A stretch of DNA of 64,000 bases from Acetobacteraceae bacterium (GCA_031291725.1 JARLIM010000035.1:62001-126000), one strand, 5' to 3'. Shown: positions 30,027-40,356, counted from the first letter of the stretch. The notes: generated from the letters alone by a model not told the origin. Program-made: numbers and translations.

Positions 30027-32636
30027 TTGCAAAACGCAGTGCCTGACATCCAAAGGCAACATCGATCCAATCGGTGGGTGTTGTTAACATTTGTAATTTT
30101 CGGTGTATTGGGGCTTGTTCTGCCAACGGCAGCACAGACACAGAACCAGCGCACGCCCAGTGAGTTACTGCTCGACAAGGCCGAATTCTGGTACGAACAC
30201 GGCCAAGAAAATGTCGCGCTGCAAACCTATCAACGCGTGCTGTCCTTCGATCCGTCCAATATCGATGCCATGATCGGTGCGGCGCGGATGGCGCTGGATG
30301 TGGGCGACACAAACCTCGCCCGCGACTACATTGCCAAACTGCGCAATCTCGCACCGAATGACCCCGCCGTGGCATCCTTGATGGTCACGCAGGGACGCAG
30401 CCCGGAGCAGGTCAGCGCCCTGGCGGCCGCCCGCCACCTTGCCGCCGCCAACCAGCGCAAGGAAGCCATCGCGCGCTACAAGGCGCTTTTCAAGGATGGC
30501 CAGATCCCTGATGACCTTGCCGGAGAGTATTACTTTCTCGTGCTGCAGGAAGTCGAAGACGGCTCAGTGGAGAGCGAGGATATCGTTGATAAAATGACGG
30601 CCATTGCCGCCGCCCATCCGAAAGACCTCAATTACCGCCTCGCCCTCGCCCATTGCCTGGTTCTGCTCGGCGACCATCGCCCCGACGCGATCGATATCTA
30701 CGCCCAACTTGCCCGCAACCCGGCTCTGTCCGTGCGGGTGCGGCCATTGTGGCGTGAGGCGATTTTGTGGTCGGGCATCGATATTCGCGCCCGTGAACAA
30801 TTGCTCGACTACCTCTCGCTCTACCCGTCCGACCCCGATCTGGATGCGGTTCAGGCCAAAATGAAGGCCGACCTGCCCAGTCGGGCGCTGATGGCCGTGC
30901 TGCTCGGCAACACACAGGCTGATGACGGCAAGATCGATGAGGCCGAAGCAACCTACAAACAGGCCATCGCGCTCGATCCGAAGGAAGTGCAGAGCTATGT
31001 GATGATGGCCGTGCTGCTCGCCAAACATGGCCGGATGGCGGAAGCCAAGACCTATGCCCACCACGCCGCGCAGATGATGCCGTCCAACCGGGATCAGATT
31101 TTATCCATCGTGCGCGAAGGCAACGCGATGAGCATCAAGCAGGATCCTGAGGCAATGCGGCAGATCCTGGCGAAATATCACGAGGTTGCCCGGCTTGCCG
31201 ATGCCGGTCAGATCGCCGAGGCAGAGGCGATATTGCGCAAGCTGATGGGGGACACCGAAGACCCTGGCAGCTTGATGATACTCGCCGATTTGCGCCATCG
31301 CGCCGGGGATGACGTGGCGCAGCTCACGCTGCTGCAACGCGCGGTGACATTGGGGCCGACCAACGGCGATGCCCTGCTCGCCCTCAGCGCGGCCCAAGCA
31401 CAACGCGGTCAACTGGACGCCGCGCAAGCAAGCTACGACCGCGCCGCCGCTGTCTTGAACGGCTCGGAGGCCAAGGACAAGCTTCTGATATTGCGGCAGG
31501 TTCACAACGAATTGCTGCGCCAGCAAGCCTTGCGGGAGCCCGATCCGGTCAAGCGGCTGCACATGCTGCAAAACGCTGTCGCCAACGATCCAGACAATCC
31601 CTGGACCCGGCTGGAACTGGCACGCATCCAGGATGATCAGGGCAATCCGCAAGACGCCAGCGCCACCATCGCCCCGGTTCTGCACGCAGCCGACGCCGCC
31701 GACGCGCCGCGCACCACCGCAGGGGGAGAGGCCATTCAGGTGGCGTTCATCTGGACGGATTCCCACAATGCCCGCGAGCAATCGATCCGTCTGGCAACCT
31801 TGCTGCCGGAAGGTAAACGCTCAGCCGCCATGCAGACCGCTTTGGCCAGTGAGGCGTTGCGGCGGCAGGTGGTCAGCGTGCTGGAACATACCGATTCCCT
31901 CCGCCAACTGCGCCTCCTCGCCGCCCAACCCGACCCAGACGGTGTGCGCGGGCTGATCATTGGCAAGGCCGTGCTGCGGGCGCGTGGGGTGGCGGCGATG
32001 CGCACCGTGCTCGCTGACGGGCTCACAGCAACCCCCGGCCCCGCCAATGTCCTTAAAGTCCGTTATGCCGAGTTGCTGGTCGAAAACCATCAATTCGGCG
32101 CCGCCAGCGCCCTGCTCGATGCGGTGGACCCCACAGGTCTGGACGCATTGCAGCGCGAGGAATTCGAGCATAGCGGGGATTTTCTTGCCTCGGCGGAAGT
32201 CGGACAGTGGTTGCAGAAAAAAGATATCGCCCACGCCGAGAAATCCCTCGCCCGCCGCAGCACACGGATTGCCACCAGCACCGCGCTCAAAACCGCCGCC
32301 GCCCGAATTGTGATCGCCCGTGGCAACCCCGCCGCCGCTTTGGCAACCCTGCAGGCGATGCTCGACCACGATCCAACCGACGCCAATATCCGGGGTGCGG
32401 CCATCGATGCGGCGATTGCCAATTCAGACCTCCGCCACGCTGCCGCCCTGGCCGGCGAAGGCATGCGGCTCAACCCCGACAACCCGTTCATCGCCGTGCA
32501 AGCCGCCACCGTCGCCCACCAACTCAACCGGGACGCCGAGGCACTCGATGATCTGCGGCGCGCCCGCGAGTTGCGCATCGACGAATTGACGCAAGACCTA
32601 CCCATCCCGGTCGCCACGCAATCAGCGGTGCGATAG
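30027..32636 (+). CDS. large secreted TPR-repeat protein (resembles BcsC TPR region, no beta-barrel domain)
   Basis: Signal peptide WVLLTFVIFGVLGLVLPTAAQ; many TPR units; TTG start or GTG 30039. Confidence 0.7.
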   Translation: MQNAVPDIQRQHRSNRWVLLTFVIFGVLGLVLPTAAQTQNQRTPSELLLDKAEFWYEHGQENVALQTYQRVLSFDPSNIDAMIGAARMALDVGDTNLARDYIAKLRNLAPNDPAVASLMVTQGRSPEQVSALAAARHLAAANQRKEAIARYKALFKDGQIPDDLAGEYYFLVLQEVEDGSVESEDIVDKMTAIAAAHPKDLNYRLALAHCLVLLGDHRPDAIDIYAQLARNPALSVRVRPLWREAILWSGIDIRAREQLLDYLSLYPSDPDLDAVQAKMKADLPSRALMAVLLGNTQADDGKIDEAEATYKQAIALDPKEVQSYVMMAVLLAKHGRMAEAKTYAHHAAQMMPSNRDQILSIVREGNAMSIKQDPEAMRQILAKYHEVARLADAGQIAEAEAILRKLMGDTEDPGSLMILADLRHRAGDDVAQLTLLQRAVTLGPTNGDALLALSAAQAQRGQLDAAQASYDRAAAVLNGSEAKDKLLILRQVHNELLRQQALREPDPVKRLHMLQNAVANDPDNPWTRLELARIQDDQGNPQDASATIAPVLHAADAADAPRTTAGGEAIQVAFIWTDSHNAREQSIRLATLLPEGKRSAAMQTALASEALRRQVVSVLEHTDSLRQLRLLAAQPDPDGVRGLIIGKAVLRARGVAAMRTVLADGLTATPGPANVLKVRYAELLVENHQFGAASALLDAVDPTGLDALQREEFEHSGDFLASAEVGQWLQKKDIAHAEKSLARRSTRIATSTALKTAAARIVIARGNPAAALATLQAMLDHDPTDANIRGAAIDAAIANSDLRHAAALAGEGMRLNPDNPFIAVQAATVAHQLNRDAEALDDLRRARELRIDELTQDLPIPVATQSAVR

Positions 32637-32644
32637 GGCGCAGC

Positions 32645-34297
32645 TCAGCCCTGTGCGGCGATATCGCGCGCCACCGCCTCCGCCGCCTCGATGCCGTCCA
32701 CGCCTGCCGAAAGAATCCCCCCGGCATACCCCGCCCCTTCACCGGCGGGATACAGCCCATGCGTGTTGCAGCTTTCATAGGTTTTCGGATCGCGGGTGAA
32801 GCGCACCGGGCAGGAGGTGCGGGTCTCCACACCGGTCATCACCGCATCCTCCATGTCATAGCCCGCAATCTGGCGGCCAAAGGCCGGAATCGCCTCACGC
32901 AATGCCGCGATCACGAAATCCGGCAGGCAGCGCGACACATCGGTCGGCGTCACCCCCGGCTGATAGGACGGCACCACGCTGCCCAGTTCCGTGCTCGCCC
33001 GTCCGGCCAGGAAATCGCCCACGCGCTGCGCCGGTGCATGATAGTTCTCACCGCCGGCGACATAGGCCAGGCTCTCCCAATGCCGCTGATATGCCACACC
33101 GGCCAGCAGCCCCTCGCCATAGCCCGCGAAATCCTCCGGTCGCAGATCGACCACCAAGCCGGAATTCGCATTGCGCTCGGCCCGCGAATATTGGCTCATC
33201 CCGTTGGTGACCACCCGCCCGGCTTCCGACGTTGCCGCCACCACCTGACCGCCTGGGCACATACAGAAGCTATAGACCGTCCGCCCAGCGGCCAGCCCCT
33301 CGGTGCAATGATGCACCAGCTTATATTCCGCCGCCCCCAACGCCTGATGCCCGGCAAAGCTGCCCCAGCGGTCGCGGTCGATCAGCGATTGCGGATGCTC
33401 GATGCGCACACCGATGGAAAACGGCTTCTGCTCGGCAAACACCCCACGCGCGGTGAGCATATCGAACGTCTCGCGCGCCGAGTGGCCAATGGCGAGAATG
33501 ACATGGCGGGACAGCAAGTGCGTGCCATCCTCCAGCACCACACCGCGCAATTGCCGTCTGCCATCTGCCGCTTCATCGATCAGCAGATCGGCCACCTTGG
33601 TCTCGAAGCGATATTCACCGCCCAGGGCTTCGATGCTGGCGCGAATGCTCTCCACCATCGTCACCAAGCGGAAGGTGCCGATATGCGGATGCGCCTCGGT
33701 GAGAATATCCTCCGGCGCCCCCGCACGCACGAATTCCTCCAGCACCTTGCGGCCCAGAAAGCGGCGATCCTTGATGCGCGAATACAGCTTGCCGTCGCTG
33801 AACGTGCCCGCGCCGCCCTCGCCGAATTGCACGTTGGACAGCGGGTTCAGATCCGACCGCCGCCACAACCCCCACGTATCCTTCGTCCGCTGCCGCACCG
33901 CGCGGCCACGTTCCAGCACAATCGGGCGAAACCCCGCCTGCGCCAGCACCAACGCCGCCATCAGCCCGCACGGCCCGGCCCCGATCACCAGCGGGCGCTC
34001 GGTCAGATGTGCCGGGGCCTGTGCGGGGAAATGATAGGTCATATCCGGCGTGCGGATGATATCGGCACGCACCAGCAACCGCTCGGAAGCCGCCGCGTCA
34101 TCCAGCTCGACATCGACGGCATAGCTCAGCCGAATGGCCGATTTCCGCCGCGCATCCACCGCGCGTTTGAACACGCTGTAGCGCAGCAAATGTGCCGCCT
34201 CCGCGCCCAAACGGTCACGGATCGCAGCTTCGAGGGTCGCGTCATCGGAGTCGAGCGGCACGCGCAGCTCGGACAGGCGCAGCATGGTATGTGACAT
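32645..34297 (-). CDS. FAD-dependent oxidoreductase (COG2509-type NAD(P)/FAD-dependent protein)
   Basis: PLVIGAGPCGLMAALVLAQAGFRPIVLERG, VQFGEGGAGTFSDGKLYSRIKD. Confidence 0.9.
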   Translation of the reverse strand: MSHTMLRLSELRVPLDSDDATLEAAIRDRLGAEAAHLLRYSVFKRAVDARRKSAIRLSYAVDVELDDAAASERLLVRADIIRTPDMTYHFPAQAPAHLTERPLVIGAGPCGLMAALVLAQAGFRPIVLERGRAVRQRTKDTWGLWRRSDLNPLSNVQFGEGGAGTFSDGKLYSRIKDRRFLGRKVLEEFVRAGAPEDILTEAHPHIGTFRLVTMVESIRASIEALGGEYRFETKVADLLIDEAADGRRQLRGVVLEDGTHLLSRHVILAIGHSARETFDMLTARGVFAEQKPFSIGVRIEHPQSLIDRDRWGSFAGHQALGAAEYKLVHHCTEGLAAGRTVYSFCMCPGGQVVAATSEAGRVVTNGMSQYSRAERNANSGLVVDLRPEDFAGYGEGLLAGVAYQRHWESLAYVAGGENYHAPAQRVGDFLAGRASTELGSVVPSYQPGVTPTDVSRCLPDFVIAALREAIPAFGRQIAGYDMEDAVMTGVETRTSCPVRFTRDPKTYESCNTHGLYPAGEGAGYAGGILSAGVDGIEAAEAVARDIAAQG

Positions 34298-34308
34298 CGC
34301 GGGCAGTC

Positions 34309-35034
34309 TTACGCGCGCGGCGCAGTTTCGCCCATATCGTCATACAGCCCGCGCAATTTGGCGAACCACACGGCGACAATATCGCTGTCCTCCAAAATCT
34401 CGAACCGGCTGACGCAGCGCGCCCACATCAGCGAGCCGCCGAGGATATAGTCGGCGTACGAGGGTTGCTCGCCGCCGAGCCATTCCTGCGCCTTGAGCAC
34501 GATGCGCACCGGCTGCAAGGCACGGCGGAACTCCAGCACCGTCTCATCGCGATTGGCGGTGACATCTTCCAGCTTGCGACCGAACAATGTCTCACGGCTC
34601 TGACGGAAATAGTGCTGATCCTCCGGGCGCAGTATCTTGATGATGTCCGAGACCACCATGCGCGAGAGATACGGATGAATGATGCTGTCCGTCCACGCAT
34701 TGATGAAACGTGCCTCTGCCGTGCTGCCGGAGGGGAAGAGCGGCGGGTGGTCGGAATATTCTTCTTCCAGATAGGTGGCGATCTCGAAGCTCTCATGCAC
34801 CACGCGCTCGCCATCGATCAAAACCGGCACACGCCCCTGGCCAGAGAATTCAATCGCCTGCTTATCGGTGAAGTACCAAGGCAACGTATCGACGGCCAGA
34901 TCCTTGTGCGCCAGAGCAAACCGGATGCGCCAGCAATAAGGGCTGAAGCGCAGGGCGGGGTCGTTTCCGGCCAGTTCGTAGAGCGTGCGGGCCACTGCGT
35001 TTACTCCTGCAGACAATGGGCGATGTGATGTCAT
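34309..35034 (-). CDS. glutathione S-transferase family protein
   Basis: SPYCWRIRFALAHKDL, GRVPVLIDGERVVHESFEIATYLEEEY. Confidence 0.9.
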   Translation of the reverse strand: MTSHRPLSAGVNAVARTLYELAGNDPALRFSPYCWRIRFALAHKDLAVDTLPWYFTDKQAIEFSGQGRVPVLIDGERVVHESFEIATYLEEEYSDHPPLFPSGSTAEARFINAWTDSIIHPYLSRMVVSDIIKILRPEDQHYFRQSRETLFGRKLEDVTANRDETVLEFRRALQPVRIVLKAQEWLGGEQPSYADYILGGSLMWARCVSRFEILEDSDIVAVWFAKLRGLYDDMGETAPRA

Positions 35035-35144
35035 AGCAATTAGACACCCAACGTCGCCAGAGTTCTGCACAAAATCGGGGTGGAATGCACTGACGAACGC
35101 AGAAGCCGATTGCAACGCAGCCCCTGGGCACGATACTGCGTGTC

Positions 35145-35813
35145 ATGAACATCATGGCACCCAAACGGGCGAAAATGCAGGTGGAGGTCGTGCACGATCT
35201 CGTCTGCCCGTGGTGTTACCTTGGCCTGAAGCGGCTGTTGCGCACGCTGGCAAGCCGGCCGGACATTCAGGCCGAACTGATCTGGCGCCCCTTCCTGCTC
35301 AATCCAGACATGCCGCGCGCCGGCATGGCACGGGCGGATTATGTGGCGCGCAAATTCGGCGGCGAGGAACGCGCCAAACGGCTTTACGCCTCGATTGCCG
35401 AAATCGGCATCGCCGAGGGCATTCCCTTCCGCTTCGAGCGCATCCGCCGCACGCCCTCCTCCATCGATGCGCATCGTCTGGTGCGGTGGGCTGATGCGCA
35501 TGGGCGGGGAACGCACATGGTCGAGGCACTCTTCGCCGCCCATTTCTGCGACGGCCGCGACATTGGCGACTGGCAGGTGCTGATCGCCATTGCCGGGGCC
35601 TGCGGTCTGGACGCAATGGCTGCCCATGCCTTTTTGCACTCCGATGCGGAATCAGACGCGATCCACGCCGAAAATCTGCGTGCGCATCGGCTGGGCATTA
35701 ACGGTGTGCCGTGCTTCGTCATCGCCGGGCGCCACGCCATCGCCGGCGCACAGGAACCGGAAGTGATCGCGCGTTTGCTCGATATCGCCGTGGTGGAAAG
35801 TGAAGAGTACTAG
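35145..35813 (+). CDS. DsbA family oxidoreductase (FrnE-like)
   Basis: VEVVHDLVCPWCYLGLKRL, GINGVPCFVIAGRHAIAGAQ. Confidence 0.92.
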   Translation: MNIMAPKRAKMQVEVVHDLVCPWCYLGLKRLLRTLASRPDIQAELIWRPFLLNPDMPRAGMARADYVARKFGGEERAKRLYASIAEIGIAEGIPFRFERIRRTPSSIDAHRLVRWADAHGRGTHMVEALFAAHFCDGRDIGDWQVLIAIAGACGLDAMAAHAFLHSDAESDAIHAENLRAHRLGINGVPCFVIAGRHAIAGAQEPEVIARLLDIAVVESEEY

Positions 35814-36708
35814 GTCCCTGGCGATTGTGAACGGCTTCGGGATGAGCCTGGGAGACTCGATCATCGGGCTTCAGGCTCTCTTTGCCGCCCACCACCTCGG
35901 CCAACTCCCCCGCCCCACGCTGATCCGCCGCACCGATTGCCGCCCGATGGTGCGCGCACTCTATCCGCTGGCGGCCGATTTCGCCGAACTGGAGGATTTG
36001 CCCGCCGGCCTGTCCACCACGCCGCCGCCAGCCTTGCCCGATTCAGTTATCTCAGGATTCGCACGGGTGATCGACATCCGGGATTTTGCCTTCGACCCGG
36101 AATTTCGCGGCGTGGCGATGATCGATTTCTTCCTCCGTCGATTGGGCCTGACGCCGCAGCATATCCCGCCCGCGCTCTGCCGCAATTCCTGGCTCGCCCC
36201 GCGTCTGCGGCCATGCCGGGTGTCGGGATTGCCGCAACACTATGTGCTGTTCTGCCCGCGCGCCTCCATGGCACAGCGCGATGTGCCCACATGGGCGCAA
36301 CGCCGCATCCTCCGCCTGATGCTCGACACACAGAGCCTGCCCGTGGTCACGCAGGGAGATGCAGGTGCCGCATGGGGCGGGCGGGTGATCGCAGCGCCCA
36401 CCCTGGAGCGGATCGACGATCTCTGCGGTCTGGTGGCGCATGCGCGGCGCATCGTCTCCACCGACACCGCCATTCCCCATCTCGCCGATGCCTGGAGCGT
36501 GCCCTGCCACGCCATCTTCACCACCCATCGCCCCGAATGGCGGGTGCGCGACTATCCGCAGTGCAGCACCACCGCCCTGCCGGTGCAGGGATTGCCGGAC
36601 GCGCTGGAATTTCTGCGCTCGGAGGAGGATTTGCAGGCGGTGCAGGCGGCCTGGCATGAGGGATGGCCAGGAATGCAAGCGGATTTGGAACGGTTTCTTT
36701 CGTCTTAA
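35800..36708 (+). CDS. glycosyltransferase family 9-like protein
   Basis: N-terminal GFGMSLGDSIIGLQAL, C-terminal RRIVSTDTAIPHLADAWSVP; exact start uncertain. Confidence 0.6.
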   Translation: MKSTRSLAIVNGFGMSLGDSIIGLQALFAAHHLGQLPRPTLIRRTDCRPMVRALYPLAADFAELEDLPAGLSTTPPPALPDSVISGFARVIDIRDFAFDPEFRGVAMIDFFLRRLGLTPQHIPPALCRNSWLAPRLRPCRVSGLPQHYVLFCPRASMAQRDVPTWAQRRILRLMLDTQSLPVVTQGDAGAAWGGRVIAAPTLERIDDLCGLVAHARRIVSTDTAIPHLADAWSVPCHAIFTTHRPEWRVRDYPQCSTTALPVQGLPDALEFLRSEEDLQAVQAAWHEGWPGMQADLERFLSS

Positions 36709-36755
36709 ACCGCAGGGCGGACGGTGCTGCGCCAATCCGCCCTATGGTCGTCGCC

Positions 36756-37475
36756 TCAATATTTCCGCAGCAATCCCACCAGCCGCCCCTGCACCCGCAC
36801 CCGATCCGCCGGGAAGATCCGCGTCTCGTGCCGTGGATTGGCGGGCTCCAACGCAATCGACGCCCCGCGACGGCGCAGACGCTTCAACGTCACTTCGCCT
36901 TCATCGACCAAGGCCACCACAATCTGCCCGTTATCCGCTGTCTCACCCTTGCGGATCAGCACGGTGTCGCCATCCAGAATGCCGGCTTCGATCATCGAAT
37001 CGCCCGCGACTTCGAGCGCGTAATGCTCGCCGCTGCCCAGCATCGCCACCGGCACCTCAATATGCGCCCCCGAATCCCGCATCGCCTCGATCGGCAGACC
37101 GGCGGCGATGCGGCCATAGAGGGGCAATTGCACCGCGCCGGCTTCCTCGGCCGCTTTGACACCATTGAAGCGGGTGGAGAAATCGCCCTTGATCACATTG
37201 GGCGAGAAAGCCGGGCTGTCTTCATCCTCATCGGGCAGATAGGCCGTCCGACGGCCCAGATCCTCCGGCAGACGCACCACTTCCAACGCCCGCGCCCGAT
37301 GATGCCTGCGCGCCAGGAAGCCGCGCTCCTCCAGGGCAGAGATCAGACGATGAATGCCCGATTTGGATTTGAGGCTGAGCGCCTCCTTCATCTCCTCGAA
37401 ACTGGGAGAGAATCCGGTCTCACGCAGGTGCTTGTCGATGAACAGCAGCAGCTCGTGTTGTTTGCGCGTCAGCAT
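36756..37475 (-). CDS. lexA: LexA repressor
   Basis: [33 protein letters not shown], cleavage/protease region [13 protein letters not shown], Lys region. Confidence 0.96.
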   Translation of the reverse strand: MLTRKQHELLLFIDKHLRETGFSPSFEEMKEALSLKSKSGIHRLISALEERGFLARRHHRARALEVVRLPEDLGRRTAYLPDEDEDSPAFSPNVIKGDFSTRFNGVKAAEEAGAVQLPLYGRIAAGLPIEAMRDSGAHIEVPVAMLGSGEHYALEVAGDSMIEAGILDGDTVLIRKGETADNGQIVVALVDEGEVTLKRLRRRGASIALEPANPRHETRIFPADRVRVQGRLVGLLRKY

Positions 37476-37550
37476 GGCCAACCCCCCACCACGGGATTTC
37501 GGCAACGATTTGGTCCGAATCGACGGGAACAAACCGGAAACCTTGCCGAT

Positions 37551-37565
37551 GTTCTATGTTGGTTC
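37551..37565. promoter_or_regulatory. putative LexA (SOS) box GTTC-N7-GTTC
   Basis: GTTCTATGTTGGTTC, about 76 bp upstream of lexA start; matches alphaproteobacterial direct-repeat SOS box. Confidence 0.85.
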
Positions 37566-37695
37566 TCACGCGCCGGTCAAGCAATGTGTGGATAAGTGTC
37601 TGCGACAGAGGAGGAATTCGCTATGAACAGAGTTTCCTGCCAAACCCCTCTTGCACCCTGGCAATGCAGCGGCTAGAGACACGCCCCTGCACGGC

Positions 37696-37770
<75 letters not shown>

Positions 37771-37781
37771 TTTCTGGCAGA

Positions 37782-39413
37782 TCATCCGCGACGCGCCGGG
37801 CCTTCATGGCTCGGCCGCCCCGTCGCCGCCACCATCTCCCGCACCTCGCGCGCAAATTCCGCCACCTGACCGGAGCTGTCGATCTGCATGGCCAGGGCCA
37901 CGTAGCGATCCGGGCGCAGCAGCAACAGCAGCGTGCCGCCTGCCGCGGGCGTCAGCACCGCCAAGCGGCCTTCCACGTCCCGCCCGGCCAGACCAGCCCC
38001 GGCATCGCGCTGCATATTCCAATCGCGCGGCGTGATGGCCAGATGCACCGGGCCGGACAGGCCAGGATCGAGCGCCGCCACCGCGTTGGAGACCGCCTGC
38101 GCCTGATAGCCATAAGCGATGACGGCGAAGTTCTGGCCGATCACATCGTCCATCAGCGCGCGCGCGCCGTCCTGCAGCTCCAGCACGGGCTGCGGCAGCA
38201 TGCGGCCGACAATGCCGTGGGTGATGCCCGCGCTCAGAAAGCCTTTTTGATAGAACGGCTTGGGCTTGTATTTCATCTCCGCGAAATAGGCCTGCACCTG
38301 CGGCAGCACGCGGGCGGCGCGGAAGCCGGTTTGCACCAGCCAGGCTTGCAGCCGTGATTTCGGCATCATCACCCGGCCCATCTTCACCGCCAGCTGAATC
38401 AACGCCCAGGCATGCGCAGGCCGCTCCTCCGCATAGGAGCGCAGCAGCCCAGGCCCGAGGCGACCCTGGACGACCTGCGCCAGTTTCCAGCCAATATTAT
38501 GCGCATCCCGCACCCCGCTGTTCATCCCCTGCCCCGCGAAGGGCGGCGTGAGATGGGCGGCGTCACCGGCGAGGAAGATGCGGTTGCTCGCCCAGCGATC
38601 CACCATGCGGGCATGGAAGGTGTAAGCCTGTTGCCGCACCACCGGGGCATCCCGATCCGGCCCATGCTTGGCGAGCAGATCGCGCACGAAGACATCGGAC
38701 TGCGCCAGCTCGTCCGTCTCGCCATCGCGCAACATGAATTCATAGCGCCGCGTGCCATGCGGCCCCGGCAGGCAGATCGCCGGGCGATCGGGGTTGCACA
38801 GCACCCGCGTCTGTCGAAACCGCTCGACGGTGCTGGCAAGATCGACGATCAGCCAGCGTTGCTGATAAGTCGCCCCGCCCAGCGTGGCGCCGATCACCTT
38901 GCGCAGCATCGACCGCCCGCCATCGCTGCCGACGACATAGCGCACCCGAATGCTGCGCGCCTCGCCCGCCACTGTCAGCAGGCCGAGTGTGACGCCCTCG
39001 GCATCCTCCTCCACCGTCTCACAGGACGTTTCGAACCAGGTCTGCACGCAGGCATAGCGCGCCAAGCCCTGGCGCAGGGTGTTCTCCAGTTTGGGTTGCA
39101 GAAAGGCATTGCGGCGCGGATGGCCGAATTCGCGGGTCTTCGGCTCCACCTTGAGGAAAATCTTGCCGCTGGGTGTGAGGTAATGCGAGCCGTAATCGGG
39201 GGCGATGTCGCGCAGCAACTCCGGCAGCAGGCCCAGGCTCTGCATGGTGCGCAGCGATTCGTCATCGATAGAGACCGCACGCGGCTCGCTCACCGTGCTG
39301 GCATTGCGCTCGATCAGCACGGTGCGCACGCCCGCCGCGCCGAGCAGATTGCACACAGTCAGCCCCGTCGGCCCGGCGCCGACAACAGCGACGTCGACAT
39401 CAAAATCCGTCAT
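37782..39413 (-). CDS. FAD-binding aromatic monooxygenase, 3-(3-hydroxyphenyl)propionate hydroxylase-like
   Basis: VAVVGAGPTGLTVCNLLGAAGVRTVLIERN, GDAAHLTPPFAGQGMNSGVRDAHNIGWKL. Confidence 0.88.
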   Translation of the reverse strand: MTDFDVDVAVVGAGPTGLTVCNLLGAAGVRTVLIERNASTVSEPRAVSIDDESLRTMQSLGLLPELLRDIAPDYGSHYLTPSGKIFLKVEPKTREFGHPRRNAFLQPKLENTLRQGLARYACVQTWFETSCETVEEDAEGVTLGLLTVAGEARSIRVRYVVGSDGGRSMLRKVIGATLGGATYQQRWLIVDLASTVERFRQTRVLCNPDRPAICLPGPHGTRRYEFMLRDGETDELAQSDVFVRDLLAKHGPDRDAPVVRQQAYTFHARMVDRWASNRIFLAGDAAHLTPPFAGQGMNSGVRDAHNIGWKLAQVVQGRLGPGLLRSYAEERPAHAWALIQLAVKMGRVMMPKSRLQAWLVQTGFRAARVLPQVQAYFAEMKYKPKPFYQKGFLSAGITHGIVGRMLPQPVLELQDGARALMDDVIGQNFAVIAYGYQAQAVSNAVAALDPGLSGPVHLAITPRDWNMQRDAGAGLAGRDVEGRLAVLTPAAGGTLLLLLRPDRYVALAMQIDSSGQVAEFAREVREMVAATGRPSHEGPARRG

Positions 39414-39692
39414 GATGGAATTCCAATCCGCTCAGGCGCGCAGGCTGTCAGGCGTGGGTGTCATCGGGCTTTCCCCTTGTTGGGACGATATGGTCGTCGC
39501 ATTTTTCTCATTTTATGGGAATATCCTCGTCGCCCCACGTATGAGAGGCATCGGGCGGCCGCGTTCGGCCAGATGGTTGGCGCGGCGGCGGGCGGGCGTC
39601 AACCGCGGCATAGACGACCGGGCATCTGCGGGCGTAAACCAGCGCGTGCGGGGTGACGGCTGGGGCGAACCAGCCAAGGAATTGAGTGTGCG

Positions 39693-40103
39693 ATGAGTGA
39701 AGCCAACGCCGAGACTGCCCCGAAGCCATCCGCCTATGAGCGCATCGGGGGAGCTGCCGGACTCCGGCGTCTGACCGCGCGTTTCTATCAATTGATGGAC
39801 GAATTGCCGGAAGCCGCTGCCTGCCGCGCCATCCATCAGGAAAGTCTGGCAGGCGCCGAGCAAATGCTGTTCGAATATCTCAGCTTCTGGCTCGGCGGCC
39901 CGCCCCTGTTCACCGAACGCCACGGCCCGCCCATGCTGCGCGCCCGGCATTTGCACGCCCCCATCGGCAATGATGAGACCGTCGGCTGGCTGGTCTGCTT
40001 CCATCGCGCCTGGACCGAGACGGTGGACGACCCCGACCTGGGCAAGGAAATCCTGCCCAGCGTGAACAGCCTCGCTTTGGCGATGCGCAACAAGGAGGGC
40101 TAA
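39693..40103 (+). CDS. group II truncated hemoglobin
   Basis: SAYERIGGAAGLRRLTARFYQLMDELP...FEYLSFWLGGPPLFTERHGPPMLRARH. Confidence 0.88.
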   Translation: MSEANAETAPKPSAYERIGGAAGLRRLTARFYQLMDELPEAAACRAIHQESLAGAEQMLFEYLSFWLGGPPLFTERHGPPMLRARHLHAPIGNDETVGWLVCFHRAWTETVDDPDLGKEILPSVNSLALAMRNKEG

Positions 40104-40128
40104 ATTCACATTTTTAAAATGTGAATTT
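40102..40128. promoter_or_regulatory. perfect 27-bp palindrome (13-1-13), AT-rich; operator or 3' stem
   Basis: AAATTCACATTTT T AAAATGTGAATTT overlapping globin stop codon. Confidence 0.6.
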
Positions 40129-40322
40129 CTCACCGCGTTGGGTGGAAAACCGCAGCGTCATCCACCACGGCCCGGCTTATGGCGAGAAAAGCAGATGTCG
40201 CCCCAACGCCCCCACCCCACAAAACAACGTATTTTCAACATTCTATGAAGTTTTCACCACTTAAAAATGCCTATCGTTAAATTAACACAGTATTTTTTGT
40301 GAAATTTTAATAGACTCCCGAT

Positions 40323-40356
40323 GGAAAATCGTTGAATAGACAATCAACGATTTTCC
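40323..40356 (+). promoter_or_regulatory. 13-bp perfect stem hairpin immediately upstream of cysH
   Basis: GGAAAATCGTTGA-ATAGACAA-TCAACGATTTTCC ending 13 nt before cysH GTG. Confidence 0.7.

Noticed and set aside
32759-34294. 511-aa plus-strand ORF
   Set aside because: Antisense to the FAD-dependent oxidoreductase with intact motifs on the minus strand.
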